Assembly: GCA_010015675.1 (NCBI GenBank)
Contig: ML976998.1
Location: 414,909-478,908, forward strand
Length of the DNA: 64,000 nt
DNA from: Byssothecium circinans
Lineage: Eukaryota > Ascomycota > Dothideomycetes > Pleosporales > Massarinaceae
Direction: 5' to 3'
This document shows, piece by piece, positions 44,016 through 55,637 of the stretch (positions within the stretch are counted from its first letter, which is position 1; each line of letters starts with the position of its first letter). A model generated the notes under the pieces. The model did no database searches and was not told the origin of the DNA. It worked only from the letters and a program-made list of their open reading frames with translations. The position numbers were made by a program, and so were the translations under genes.

Positions 44016-45244
44016 CTACGAAGGGGTATGCCAGTTCTTATACAAACAGGAACATAACGTCCCACCATCCTGCGTTGCAAGACTGATTTGCTCACCCTGC
44101 TGTCCCCCGTTCGCCTTTTTGTAACACACAGGGACGTTTTCGCCACCACTGACGGATTGTTCGATGCGCACGGCTTTTTATCACATCGTCAGTATATACA
44201 CTGCCTCCCTCACTCGAACCAAAAGAGGGAAACTCACCAAATGGCCACTCAGTATTCGTCGCATTCCCATCCGGATCCCCAATTTTCGTATCCGGCCAAC
44301 TCCTCGCCATCTTCGTGTAAAGCACCGCCTGGAGATTCGTATTGTAAAATTTACACTGCGTGCCTGTCATGTTACCGCCCGGATCCACCGTTTTTGTAGT
44401 CTGGATCTGGAATCGGTAGCGCTCCGTGTCTTTCCCTTTGTCGAGAAGCGTCAGGGCGGCGTTTCTGAAGGAGATGCCGAATTGATTGTCGCCGGTGGTG
44501 GACACTTTGTAGGCGTCTGCAGAGCCGGAGATGATGAAGTGGAAAGTCGCGACTGAGGTTTGCTTGTCGTTGTAGTATGTGGTGTAGGGCGAGCAAGTCC
44601 AGGCGGAGGGGTTCGCGGTACAGGGCGTTTGGACGGTGTCGAGGAAGGTTATTAGGGAGTAGGTGCCGAGAGGGAAGTCAGCGGGGAGGGAGATCGGGGG
44701 TGATGATGTTGATGAGGAAGGTGAGGGTGCTGTGGTTGGGGAGGCGCTATCTTCAGTGGGGTTGGAAGATGAGGCACTGTTTATGATTAGTACGGCACTC
44801 GTACCAGTTTGACATTCTGGGGAGCGCATACCTCTTCGGCTTCTTCAATCCCACGGCTAAACCCACCGCCAGTGCGATGATGAACAACAGCACTAGGGCT
44901 AAAACCATGGCTACCCTTCTCCATCCTCCTCTCTTCGCAATCGCTTTATGATTTTTCAACGCGCTTAACTTGTTCCCCCCATCACTCCACACACTATAAC
45001 TGTACCCGCTCCCGTTCCCACTCTTCTCTTCCATGCTTTCTCTCGGCACATCTGCCAATGCTGCACTTAGACCGCTTTTCCGCACCGACGCGCGATGCGA
45101 GTCTCGCGCCTTCTTTGGCGCATCGCGGTTGCCGCTCTCGAGAATGATGGAGAGGCGCTGGCCGGCGGGCGTGGAGATGCGCTTTGGCTCTGGGAGTTGT
45201 TGGCGAGAGTGCGATGATTTCGGGCTTGACCAGGGTAAAGGCAT
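44016..45244 (-). CDS. type II single-pass membrane protein, unknown function
   Basis: Three exons, 45244-44832, 44776-44238 and 44173-44016, give 369 residues if the ATG at 45244 is used; the frame stays open upstream to about 45358 without another ATG. The N-terminal part is cytosolic-like, basic and Ser-rich. One strong membrane segment (VAMVLALVLLFIIALAVGLA) follows KRGGWRR, giving a type II topology. Outside it are a Ser/Thr/Pro stalk (SASPTTAPSPSSSTSS) and a beta-rich domain with N-glycosylation sequons and paired Cys, including NVPVCYKKANGG and LCSCLYKNW. Introns of 55 and 64 bp are needed to reach this Cys-rich end, which then reads cleanly to a stop. Likely a cell-surface or secretory-pathway protein of filamentous fungi. 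Confidence 0.75.
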
Positions 45245-46521
45245 TGTGAGGGTCGGGGTCGAGGTTGAGGAAGACGGCTGAGGATCGACGGGTTGATAGC
45301 AAGGACGGGAGGCACGATTATCGTTATTCCTGTGCACAATCCTAGCTCCTCTGCATGCTCAATGGCGTCCGATCGTCCTTTAGCTATCCATATCGAACTG
45401 ACTGACGGACTGAGAAGTGTAAAGACACAGACTCGCGGGGTGAAAAGTGGATAGAAGAGGAGAGGAAGACGGCAGAGAACAGAAGTTCGGGAGGCCGCAA
45501 CCCATGCCCTGGCCCGTCACGTCCCGTTGTCCAGGCTCTTGAATCGTGAAGCATGCGTGGTGACCCTGCACGGCATGGCTTACATGGGTTTTGGTCAAAA
45601 GAAGGTTAGTAACGTCAGCCTCAAAAAGCTAGAGTCATTGAATGGGGGGTGAAAGGGGACTAGGGGCATGCGCGATGCTGGTTTGGGGTGGGCGGTGGTG
45701 TTTGTGGGGCAGATGCAGGCGCTGTCCATGCTTTTTTGAGAGGTACTGTTATCTGTTATTAGGGGAAGCGAGGTGATGTGAGGAGGGAGGGACCTGAGAC
45801 GAGACGGGCGACGAATGAGAGTTGAGAAGTTGAATATTACTTGCACTCATGATAATGGTATCACGGAAGCCGTCATGATGTTGTGGTTACGGTTGTGTCA
45901 CTGTGATGAGTCGGTCGTCGGTCGTCGGTCGTCGGTCGTCGGTCGATCCTGCAGCTGCGACCCATGAAGACAGGGATTCGGCTGCTGTCGGGAAACTGTG
46001 CCTGCCAAGCCTCAACGTCCATTCATCCAACTGCTTCCATTCACACCTCTCACCATTCACCATTCTCATCTGTGAATTTGCGAATGCTCTGGTAAACAAG
46101 ACGTGCACTCAACCAAACTGGCTTGATGAGAGCAAACGCGTCCATCACGCGCACACTCCCGAGCCACGCGTTTCCGGAAGCTTGGACGCGTCCAACAGCT
46201 TGCCATCCACAAACGCCCGAGGCCTGGGACTGGGAAGGGGAAGCAGCGATGCAGTCACAGCTCGACCGCGCTTGACTTGTCACACGCCTCGCAGCCTCTG
46301 ACCACTACTGCGCCCCGCACTTTGCCTACCAGCGGACGCCGACAACAATTTCTCTCTCGTCGTTTTGACGTCCTTCCCATTCACTTCGCTCTGCCACAAC
46401 CTGTTGTACTCTGCTTCTCTTCTTCTGCTCTTGTCCTAGACTGCTTTCATAGCAGCACTGGTCGACGAGAATATCTTGGTCCAGCCCAGCACATCTTCCT
46501 GTCATCGGCCAGCAACCAATA
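45245..46521. other. divergent promoter region between membrane protein and clr2
   Basis: About 1.3 kb. Contains a 7-bp microsatellite at 45911-45945 and otherwise no coding signal. Should include leaders and promoters of both divergent genes. Confidence 0.4.
45911..45945. repeat. five perfect tandem copies of TCGGTCG
   Basis: A 35-bp microsatellite made of exactly five 7-bp units, lying 577 bp upstream of clr2 and 667 bp upstream of the membrane-protein gene. The CGG-rich units could serve as repeated half sites for zinc-cluster factors, which is conjecture. Confidence 0.85.
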
Positions 46522-48736
46522 ATGGCGAATTCGCAGGGAAAACGAGTCGTTGTCGTGCCTCTACGGCCTGGCTGTGACGGAGATCCGACACATCGACCCA
46601 CGGGCAGCTCTTTCACTGAAGTCGACCCTCCAACATTGTACCTAGAGAAGATCGTAAGTGTATCAGCAATGACGTGCGCGACTAGCCCTCGAGATGAGCT
46701 TCTCTGACGGTATGCAGGCGACGAAATGGATGAAAGCGCGGGGAGAAGCCCAAGCCGGTGTCTCGTACATATTGGATCGGCTTCCCCAAGGCTACGCCCT
46801 CTATCAGAAACCACGACAAGGCAAGCCCTCACATGTCGATAAGTGGTTGTACGGTCATCCGCGTCATCGGCCTTTTGACTCGCCTAACCGTTTCTACCCT
46901 CATTTCGAGTGGTTGATGGAGAATGACGGCGACAGCATTGGTTGCCCCTGCAGCGTTTGCGTCAAAGGAGGTGTCTTGCACAGTTCAAGCAGTCGCCCCA
47001 CTTCAAAAGGTTCTAGTCGGGCTGGTTCATTCAAGTCTTCACCTCCCAACCGTGGACCGCCCCTCCGAGCCGCCTCCGCATCAAGCCTCTCCGCCGCTGC
47101 CGGCCCGAGCGTTCCATCTGCGCCGCAAGCCAAAGGCCGGCCCAAGATGGCGCTAACCGGGATGGATGCTAGTCGCATCGATGAAGAAGGCACACCAGAT
47201 GTATACCGGAATCTCATTGACAAACTTAAACGATATCAGGAACTCGACGAGACAATTATGGAGCCGTTAAGCATGGACTGGCGGTCCGAACAAGCCATTC
47301 TACCGGAACTGCTTCAGAAGCTAAAAGAAGAAGCACAATGGGTTCCTCGAGTGGGTGACATTGTACTCTATATTCGCCAAATACCCGAAGGCCTCGAACT
47401 GCTCCAAAATGAAGATACCGGTGAGCACCAATTCTTCGATCCAGACACTGAGACCTTCGCGGGCGCGCCAGTGTGGGAAGCTGGACTAGTCGGTCAGGCG
47501 CCCGAGGAACCTGTCGACCTCAATGATGCTGTTCATGAAGGCGACAAGGAGACCAGTATAAGCCTGTCAGGTGTGCGGGTCGAGCCATTGCCGAACCCAA
47601 ATGATAAGAACAAATCCATCTCTAAGAGGTATCGCTACGTTCCTGTAAGCCACACCCGGCCCTTCTTCCTATGGAAATACTACCTTGAGCATATTGAGGA
47701 AGAAGACTGGAATCCCACAATTCGGAATGCTTTGACTGCCATGTCGTCATTCGCTCTCATGGGTAGGCACCGCTTCAAGGGAAGATGGCCAACTGCGGAT
47801 CTCTACTGTCATGGAATATACATTGGCGCTGAGTTCCTAGCCGTCGGCGATACTGTTCGGCTTCTTCCAAAGGCTGGAGAAGAAGAGTCCACAGATGTCA
47901 TGATCATCAAGTCTATTCGGCTGCATTTCAAGAATCTGGACCGAGCGTCGATCAATGATTATGATGATGGTCACCCGTATGACTTGCACGCATGGGTCTA
48001 CGGTCCAGCCTACACGACCGAAGCATCGAAATCGAGCAAGGAGTGGGTGCATCGTTCCAATATCGATACTCCCAAAGCTGCTGCCGGCTATTCAAGGTGG
48101 TACCCTCTTCATCCAGTCACCAAAGAATTGGCTGTGCCATTCTCGCGCATTCTTGGGCGACTCTATGAGCACGGTGCGATGAGTCTCTGGATTCCCTCCA
48201 CGCCGAACATTGACCAGGGCCGCGAAAGCGTCCTAGAAGCCCGTCAGTACGCGCAGGAAAACGATAATCGTATTATTTCCTCGCCTGGTTGTCAGTGGTT
48301 TTGGGGCGAGTCGCGTGCTGGTGCTTTGGACCTGCATACCATCAATGGTCTAGAAGTCGGGAAATATGACACGGAACGCGACCCCAAGGAGTGGCGGAAA
48401 AGGATCAAAATCCTCGAAGGTGTCAGCAAAACGCAAGATCAAAAAGGAAAAGCACCGTTCACTGGTGCAAAGAGCTTGCGCTCATTCATGGCGCCCGCTT
48501 CGGCTACGCTGCCTGTCCGGAGTCAAGTCCTTGCAGGAGAGAACAGCGGATCGAGTACGGGATCGAGCGCGATGAACCGACGGAAACGCGGCCATGTTGT
48601 TGATGTGAGCGACGAAGATGAAGACGAGGAAGAAGATGAAGAGATTCGACATCATACGCGCATCGTCGACGCACATCCGACTTCTTCGCAGCCTTTACGG
48701 GCTAAGAAGCCGCGCGTGATGGTGCGCGTCGACTAG
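46522..48736 (+). CDS. clr2: transcriptional silencing protein Clr2 (SHREC complex subunit)
   Basis: Two exons, 46522-46653 and 46718-48736 (64 bp intron), give 716 residues. The N-terminal Clr2 domain (about residues 35-155) includes YILDRLPQGYALYQKP, the DKWLYGHP segment and the closing CPCSVC pair that probably binds zinc. After a Ser/Pro linker comes the central Clr2 silencing domain from about residue 245, starting VGDIVLYIRQIPEGLELLQN, with further blocks GIYIGAEFLAVGDTVRL and SRWYPLHPVTKELAVPF. The tail is acidic then basic (DVSDEDEDEEEDEE, KKPRVMVRVD). In fission yeast Clr2 belongs to the SHREC deacetylase/remodelling complex at heterochromatin; the same nuclear role is inferred here. 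Confidence 0.88.
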
Positions 48737-49595
48737 AATGGATCACTTCACGACCGAACGAGGGACGAAAGGCCTGGATGATAGGGGTCTGATCATGAGC
48801 TGAGACAGACAACTGTGTATAACTATGGAGGATGAGGATTGTTTGACTACGAGGGATTTCTGCAAGTACTTTACGATACCAAGCTGCCCGACGGTGCCTA
48901 TCATCGGACACTACGAGCGAGCGGGCGAACTCTTATGCGAATTTCGAACGCATACGATGCGGATGGCGTGCGACACGGCGATTTCCAGCATACTTATGAC
49001 GACATGTATTATATAGATGGCGTGGAGGGAGCATGGAGTGGGGTGGAGTGCGGTGCAGTAAAGTGACGCGGGTTCATCATCCTGTACCTGTACGACATAT
49101 ACTGTGGTTCACTACCACCTAGCATGTACCCTTGTACCCTTTCTTCTCGTAGAGACGATGGAGATGCGACTCTGCACTTTGTACTTTACACATAGCAATC
49201 AACTAGATCAAATCATAGGCCACAGACGACTTCTTGAGTATAGGAAGATTTGTTCCAGAACGTTAGAACGTCAAAGCATGTCACGTCATGTCATTCATGG
49301 ATATCTATGTACCGATGCCTTCGACGCCAATCCAATCCATACCCAATCCCAAATCTTCACCCAAATCTTTACCCAATGCAACGCAGCGTAGCACAGCGTC
49401 TGCCCTCAAAGCCCCGAATCAAAACGGTCCGGCGGCGGTAGAGTCATCGATCTGAACCTCGTTCGCCTCAGCCGTGAGATTTTATAAGACCTGAGGCGGT
49501 GGTGGGGGCCCCATTAACCGTCGTTCCCCAACCTCATCCCACGCGCGTTTCTTGCTGCAGCTGCAGCTGCGTCGAAAATGCAGAGCGCGATGAGC
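48737..49595. other. convergent intergenic region between clr2 and PPP4R2
   Basis: About 0.86 kb holding both 3' ends. Near 49330-49380 the sequence is rich in CCCAAATC-type short repeats. No gene supported. Confidence 0.45.
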
Positions 49596-51039
49596 CTATT
49601 CATCGGCTTTCATTTCCTCGTCAGCTTTCTCTTCCTCTTTCTGTTGTTTTTTATTCTCTTTCTCCATCTTATTATCCTCACTACCCGCATCCTTCATCTC
49701 CTCATCCTTGGGCTCAGGAACAGCGGATCCAGGACTGGGACCGGGACTCTTGCTACTCCTTTCAATACTCGGCCGACCGACCGCACCCTCGATATCCAGC
49801 GAGCCAGCCGACTTCTGCGGCCCTGTATCTTCCATACCGATGGTTTCAGGCCCGCGCGCGTGCGGGGCTTCGTCTTCGGGTTCGACGGTGTTGATGACAG
49901 CGGTTGGGTTCGTGTTGTCGATGTCGCTGGGCGCCGAGGTGCGGGCATGGTTCGACGTCAGGGAGTGCGGGTTATTGAGGACGATGCCGGCTTCTTGCTC
50001 TTGACGGAGGATCTCGCCTTGGGTGACTGCGCCGGTTGAGGGGAGGGTTTCGCCGGCTGGGTGCGAGGAAGCGATTTGTGATATGCTGGGTGTGCTGGAG
50101 CTGGGTGGGGATGTCTGGTCGGGTGTGGTCCCATTGCCATTGCCGTTCAGCATTCCCACCGTGACTGTCTCGATTCTTCCAGCGCCATTCGGGCCGTCGA
50201 CTATCTCTGTGCTCTCTGATATCAGCTCATTCTGCGCGCCGCGAGATTGTAACCATGGTATGGGTGTGAGGAGAGCGCCACCGAGTGACTCGTCAGATCC
50301 GAGAGTGGACGAGGGCGAGGGTATGGATGTAGTGCCATTGAGGAGAGTAGGGGTGGGGGACAGAACGGCCTGTGGGAGGGGGAAGAGCGAGTTCGACGAG
50401 GAGACGGAGACTATGCGGTCGAGGGCGCGGAGATATGGGGGTAGAAATCTGTATCGGCGCTTTGGCTCTAGTATAAGCTCTGCTAAGCGTTGGATGGTGT
50501 GGGGCGCATCCTTTGCGAAGTTGGTGGAGAGCTGGTTCCGTATCGAAGAATAGAAGGTTACGATATCTTGAGGAATAGGGCTCGCCTCCGCTGTGGAGAA
50601 GGAGGGGACGGGCGGCCGCGTTGGCGTGGTCGGCGCTGCATTTTCCTTGTCGCCGCCCGCTGATTCCTGGCTGGAGGGGGTGGGCTGTGGGCGCGCGGGC
50701 GTGTTTGCGCTCGAGGAGGGGTTGGCAGACTGTGGAGGCTTGGGGAAGTCGTTGATGATCTACCGCACGTCAGCCTCTGAGGTCTAGCAGTTTCTTGCAT
50801 AATGGAGCAGGAGTAGCTGACCTCATCTAAGCGGTCCAAGATGTACTGCAGCGTCTTCGTCCACTCAGCGCTGCATCTTGTGATCAGCAGAGCTCTCTCA
50901 CGAGACTGGCTACGGTGGAGCACTCACGGGTCGAGCGAGCCGTCCTCGGCGGCTCTCTGGAGTATTGTTTCTGCTTGTACCAGCATCAGCATGAACACCA
51001 AGGCGAACGGCAAAGGGGAATGGACATACCGGACGTCAT
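49596..51039 (-). CDS. PPP4R2: protein phosphatase 4 core regulatory subunit R2
   Basis: Four exons, 51039-51030, 50970-50928, 50870-50822 and 50759-49596, give 421 residues. Exon 1 is only ten bases (MTS plus one base); introns are 59, 57 and 62 bp. The N-terminal helical region reads WTKTLQYILDRLDE, then after a Pro-rich loop IRNQLSTNFAKDAPHTIQRL and ILEPKRRYRFLPPYLRALDR, which is the conserved PPP4R2 core that binds the PP4 catalytic subunit. The rest is disordered, with a very acidic/basic tail (EMKDAGSEDNKMEKENKKQQ). Known role: PP4 complexes act in DNA-damage recovery and microtubule organising. The tiny first exon is supported by matching phase and splice signals but should be checked by RNA. 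Confidence 0.87.
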
Positions 51040-51262
51040 TGGGGTGGATGGAGCTGGGGACTTTCTCGGAGACGATGTGCAAACATGCAAACACACCGGC
51101 CAAATATAGCGCAGCCCCACTGGCAATGGAAAGGGAGCCAATGGGGTGGGGATGGCGGTGCAGACTCTGTGCAGAGGCTGTGCGGGCATATGCTGGTACG
51201 GTTAACTGGTACGATTTGGGACAGAGCCAAGTATGATGGCATAGGATGATAGGAGGTAATAG

Positions 51263-51326
51263 TATTGGAGGATTGGAGTATTGGAGTATTGGAGTATTGG
51301 AGTATTGGAGTATTGGAGTATTGAAG
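51263..51326. repeat. 8-bp tandem repeat TATTGGAG, eight units
   Basis: Eight contiguous 8-bp units, six of them perfect TATTGGAG, one GATTGGAG and one TATTGAAG. It lies 224 bp upstream of the PPP4R2 ATG and in the shared upstream region of the UPF0658 gene. Confidence 0.85.
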
Positions 51327-52210
51327 TATTAGATACTGCTTGCATTCCACAGAAAGGAGCATCGTATTCTCTTTCCCATTCATCGTCTACAGTCCATCAA
51401 GGCATCGAGTCCTGGTGGGACTGAGTAGTCGAACTGGAATTGCACTGCATTTCTTGCTGGGCTTCCCCGTCCTTTCAGCTGTAGGCCGGCTTATTATCAG
51501 CCCGCTGCACCATTCCCACGGCTGTCCAAGCGTGAACGCAAAACACTGACCTCGACCACATCCGGACTTCAGTCGTTCCATTATTACTGCTGCTCTCCTT
51601 CCTCTTCACTCACGCTCGCTCAATCGCAACCGCCCTCGCCCTCACCCGCACCTTCGTCTAGCTGTTCCGCCGTGCGATCCGCGCCGCCACGCCGCCCAGA
51701 GGTTTCAGCGCCAGCATACCGCACCTCAACTCCTGCTCCAGTGCACCCCGAATCAGGCCGACCTGTCGGTTTCAGTGTCGCGCGAACCCTCCGCCCATTC
51801 GCTGCCGCTGTCTACGCAGTCGTCTTGTCAAGTGCCTCACACTGGTCTCACAAGTGCTTCTGCCCGCACCCCTTCAAGCGACAACACACCACTCCCAAGT
51901 CGCTGTGCCGTCGCACCGTTAAGCGCAGCCCAGCCAAGCCAAGCCCAGCCCGCACGACAGCACGCTCCCTGCCCCGACCTTATCACCCACTCCAGCCGCC
52001 TCCTGCGGCTGTCTCTCCGCCAAAATTCCTCACCACGAGGCTCGCACATCCCTCCTCGGAGGCAAGCCGCTGGACAGTTACCCAGCCCAGCCGCCGTTCG
52101 CGAACTATCAGCCCTACGAGCAACAACACCACGACACCACGCCCGGCGGGTACCACGATCGCGAGGGCTTCCCCACAACTCTCCCACCACAACCCAAGCG
52201 CGCCCGCAGG
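51327..52210 (+). promoter_or_regulatory. ATG-free leader/promoter of the UPF0658 gene
   Basis: No ATG occurs on the plus strand from 51249 to 52210. The frame of the gene starting at 52211 is open back to a TAA at 51920-51922, giving 96 codons without ATG; its last 50 or so codons look protein-like (PPFANYQPYEQQHHD, GGYHDREGF). It may be a long uORF-free 5' leader, or partly coding from a non-AUG start or an unseen upstream exon. Confidence 0.5.
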
Positions 52211-53349
52211 ATGTACGTCCCCAGCACAAAGTGGACCTGGGCCTTCATGATGACGGCCATCGTCCAGGTCGTCGTCGCCCTTGCCCTAGAAGCGTATGTT
52301 CCCTGCCGCCTCAATGGCAACAGCCCTGCCCGCATACTAACACCGACCGCAGATATGTCTTCGCTAGATTCCAGAACTCCTTCAAAAGGGATGGCCTCCC
52401 CGAGCACCACAACGATGTCCAGATCATCCCCACCTATCTCGCCGTCTTCATGTTCGGCTTCATTTACATGCTTATTCTCGTCTACGATGCTCTGAGCCAG
52501 AAGAACACCATTCAGGTCATTGGCCTCGTCCTCTACAACATCGGCATCCTCATCTATGCTGCTATCCAGTTCGACCAGATCAACGATGCGATCAAAGCTC
52601 TCAAGAACGCCAACGTCTTGATTGACAAGGAGGTGTGGAAAGAGATCAGGTCCGAACTCATTGCTTTGCCCATCTTGATGGCCGTCGCCACCATGGTCCT
52701 CGCGTTCATCGCCTGGAAGCTTTATGACGAATTTGCGTGGTCAATCTACAAGCACATCAGCGCCGATTTGCGCCTCAAGCGCAGGTATCTGACGTATCAA
52801 GTAAGCCATCCATCTTCATCGGCCGAGTGCGCCGGCTAACAGGGTCAGATTTACATTGCCCTCCTCAAATTCGATTTCTTCTTCTTCCTCGCTTTCACGG
52901 TCCAATTCCTCGTTGCCGTTCAGAACACCTCCACAGTCGAGCTCGGTCTGACTGCCGCCGCCCTCGGCATCACCTTCATTCTCTTATTCCTGGCCGCTTT
53001 CTGGGTCCGTCGCGAGTCGGTGGTTGGCATGATTGTCGTCATCATCGTCTACTTCTGTGCCCTCGCCTACTTCTTGTTCAAGCTTGTGCGCATGTGGGCG
53101 GCCGATGCAGCCCGTCTGGAGGACTATAAGCCCGCCCGTAAATCCCTAGCCAGTTTCGCTGTACTGACCCTCCTGCTGGTCATCGTCACCATCGTTACAG
53201 CATGCATATGCACACACAATTTCAACAAGGGTCTGAAGCCGCACGTCAATGGCAAGAGCGCAGGAAGGAGCAGCGACAAGAACGGCTATGGCAACGAGAT
53301 GCCTTCGCTCAGCGGGCCGCAACCCTCGCAACGGATGGAGATTGACTAA
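52211..53349 (+). CDS. UPF0658-type Golgi membrane protein
   Basis: Three exons, 52211-52293, 52353-52800 and 52849-53349 (introns 59 and 48 bp), give 343 residues. The start MYVPSTKWTWAFMMTAIVQ leads into the first of about seven membrane segments, with YLAVFMFGFIYMLILVYDAL, VIGLVLYNIGILIYAAIQFD and FFFFLAFTVQFLVAVQNTS among the others. Segment order and the conserved QFDQI and YQIYIALLKFDFFFF blocks match the UPF0658 family, whose fission-yeast member is reported from the Golgi; the biochemical role is unknown. The hydrophilic C-terminus ends QPSQRMEID. An N-terminal extension of 50 or more residues is possible because the frame is open upstream without an ATG. Confidence 0.82.
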
Positions 53350-54189
53350 ATTGCTACGAGATACCCCCACCCAATTTTCTTTAATACCTTTCAAAATACC
53401 ACCGCCGAACACTACGGGAACGATTTTTGGCTGCGTTTTGCGTGCATGGACCTGATCAGGATATAGATCAGTGCGAATTGGCGTCTTGGGAGCAAACGGA
53501 CTCTTTTTCTTCTTCTTGAATGTGTCTGAACCTTCTAAATGGGCGGGTGGGTGAATGGGATCTAGGAAGGGTCAAGAGATCGGATCTGGATACGGTCTCG
53601 GCATCTCTTCTTCGTCTCTTCCTCTCGAAGCTGCTGCAAGCACTTGGATGGACGGATATGTTTTATATACCACACCTATGCATGCATGCATCTATATTGT
53701 ACTGCCTACTGATATTTCCTTGCACTATGAACGGCCATTGTATCCACCGTCCGTTTTGTCTACCTTTGCTTTCTATGCTAAAGCACGTTTGTATACCCCC
53801 CAGACTTTGCTAGTCTGGATTGGATGGGGGATGAGGTGTCGTGATAGATAGGAATGGGATTTCTTCGCAGAAGCTTTCGAATGAGGAATTACCCTATCGT
53901 GAAAATAGTTGACATCTATCACGTAGACCTAGTATGAATACTTTGTCTCTCCGGATATTGACGGTGTCTCGATCGGAGTCGATCCCACGTTTTCTTTTCT
54001 AGATACGGTGGGGGTCATAGCTTCCCCCAGTCCCTTATCCATCTCGCGTTACATCATTGCTTCCGCGCACAACTTTACTCGAGCTGCATAACCTCTGAAT
54101 CATCCTTCGCACACATTCTTTTCGTGCCATCCTGATAACCCTTCGCATTCTGACTGCACAGTTGGCTTCAAGGGAAACACATTGCGACA
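53350..54189. other. intergenic region between UPF0658 gene and SYM1
   Basis: About 0.84 kb between tandem plus-strand genes. Short frames at 53520-53851 are unconvincing. Contains the 3' end of one gene and the promoter of SYM1. Confidence 0.4.
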
Positions 54190-55256
54190 ATGGCGTTCAG
54201 GTGGTGAGTTGTACGCCCGATATCGGGGAGAAGATGGAAACGAATGAGATACGAGCTTGAGTGCATGAGATGGAATACAAGCTAATTGTGTGTGTGCAAT
54301 AGGTATCAGGCAAAGCTGAAGAGCGCACCGCTGCTCACGCAGAGTATTACTACGGGTGTACGATTATCCTTTTCCTCAACTCTTAAACGGTCGCGGCGTG
54401 GAGGTTCCTCGAGTCCCGGCCGCACCAAGGACGCACATTTCCACGACGAACGATTTGAGTTTCACGATGCGAAGAGAGGCACTCTAGGACAGAGAAGGGG
54501 GAGGTTAGGAATGCAATGGAATAAGAAGCTGATTGAGCAATAGGTCCTCTTTGCGACCGGCGACGTCCTCGCGCAACAAGCGGTGGAGAAGAAGGGAGTG
54601 GACAAACATGATTTTGCGAGGACGGGACGCATGGCTGCTTATGGAGGTGGTGCGTCTTCCTAATGTCCCGTTCTTATCCTCCAGACCCTCCCCCCGCGTT
54701 TTCTTCTCTATAACCTCTTTCGGTATACTAAGTTCTCCCCAGCTGTCTTCGGTCCCGCAGCAACGAAATGGTACCAATTCCTCGCGCGCAACGTCAACCT
54801 CCGCTCTACCAACGGCACCATCGCCACCCGCGTAGCCTGCGACCAATTCCTCTTCGCGCCAGTAAACATGGCTTTCTTCCTCTCCTCGATGGCATACCTG
54901 GAAGGTGCTAGTCCAAAGGAGAGGCTGAAGAAAAGTTATGTGACGGGTATGGTGAAGAATTGCATGGTTTGGCCGTGGGTACAGGCAGTGAACTTCAGGT
55001 TTGTGCCGTTGGATTTGAGGGTGCTTGTTGTCAATGTTGTCAGTTTGGGTAAGTTTATCATATGACTACTTCTTCTGGGATGGAGATGGGAGTGAAGGAG
55101 AAAGGAAAGAAATGATATAGGGAACTCGGCTAATGCAACGCAGGCTGGAATTGCTATCTTAGCTACCTCAATTCGGGTGGTGCGTCGAAGACGCCGTCGT
55201 TGGAGCAGAAGATCAAGCAGAAAAGGCATGAGGGTGGGGAGTTGCCTCCTTCATAA
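54190..55256 (+). CDS. SYM1: Mpv17/PMP22-family mitochondrial membrane protein Sym1
   Basis: Five exons, 54190-54203, 54303-54357, 54544-54649, 54743-55048 and 55144-55256, give 197 residues, the normal length. Every join keeps phase and rebuilds the family: [20 protein letters not shown], then [35 protein letters not shown], and the Mpv17 signature [20 protein letters not shown] with [10 protein letters not shown] at the end. Four membrane segments are predicted. Sym1 is an inner mitochondrial membrane protein needed for growth on ethanol at high temperature in yeast; human MPV17 loss causes mtDNA depletion. The first exon is only 14 bases, and introns of 93-186 bp are long for this window. 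Confidence 0.9.
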
Positions 55257-55637
55257 CGTTTCGGGATTTGGCAAGAAGATGGACTGAGCATACGCCGAGG
55301 ATATGGAGCAAGCATTAGATTTTACTTATTTTGGGGCACGCATACGATACCCATGTTCGTTGGATCAGGTCAGATTTATTTAGATTCTACAATGGCAATG
55401 GCGTAGCTTCTTCCAGGACTAAAACAGCAGCAATGGTCCGTGAAGTTTCTTACAGTACCAAAGGCAGTAAACATAATCTGTACAGCTTTGCCGATGGACA
55501 TTGACATAAACTCGGTGTGGTTATTGATGAAAATGAGCTGACTAAGCGGGTCGTCAATCAACGGAGAGCCACCCCGTCATTGAGCTCACCGAAGCTACCA
55601 CTTGTGCAGTTCGACAACCACTCCTGCCACCTGCAAT
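55257..55637. other. intergenic region between SYM1 and the Clr5-domain gene
   Basis: About 0.38 kb, no coding signal; should hold the SYM1 3' end and the downstream promoter. Confidence 0.4.

Noticed and set aside
51775..52839. Long plus-strand frame of 354 codons overlapping the UPF0658 gene
   Set aside because: Only its part after 52353 coincides with the real frame, reached by reading through an intron; the upstream part is a low-complexity shadow in the wrong frame.
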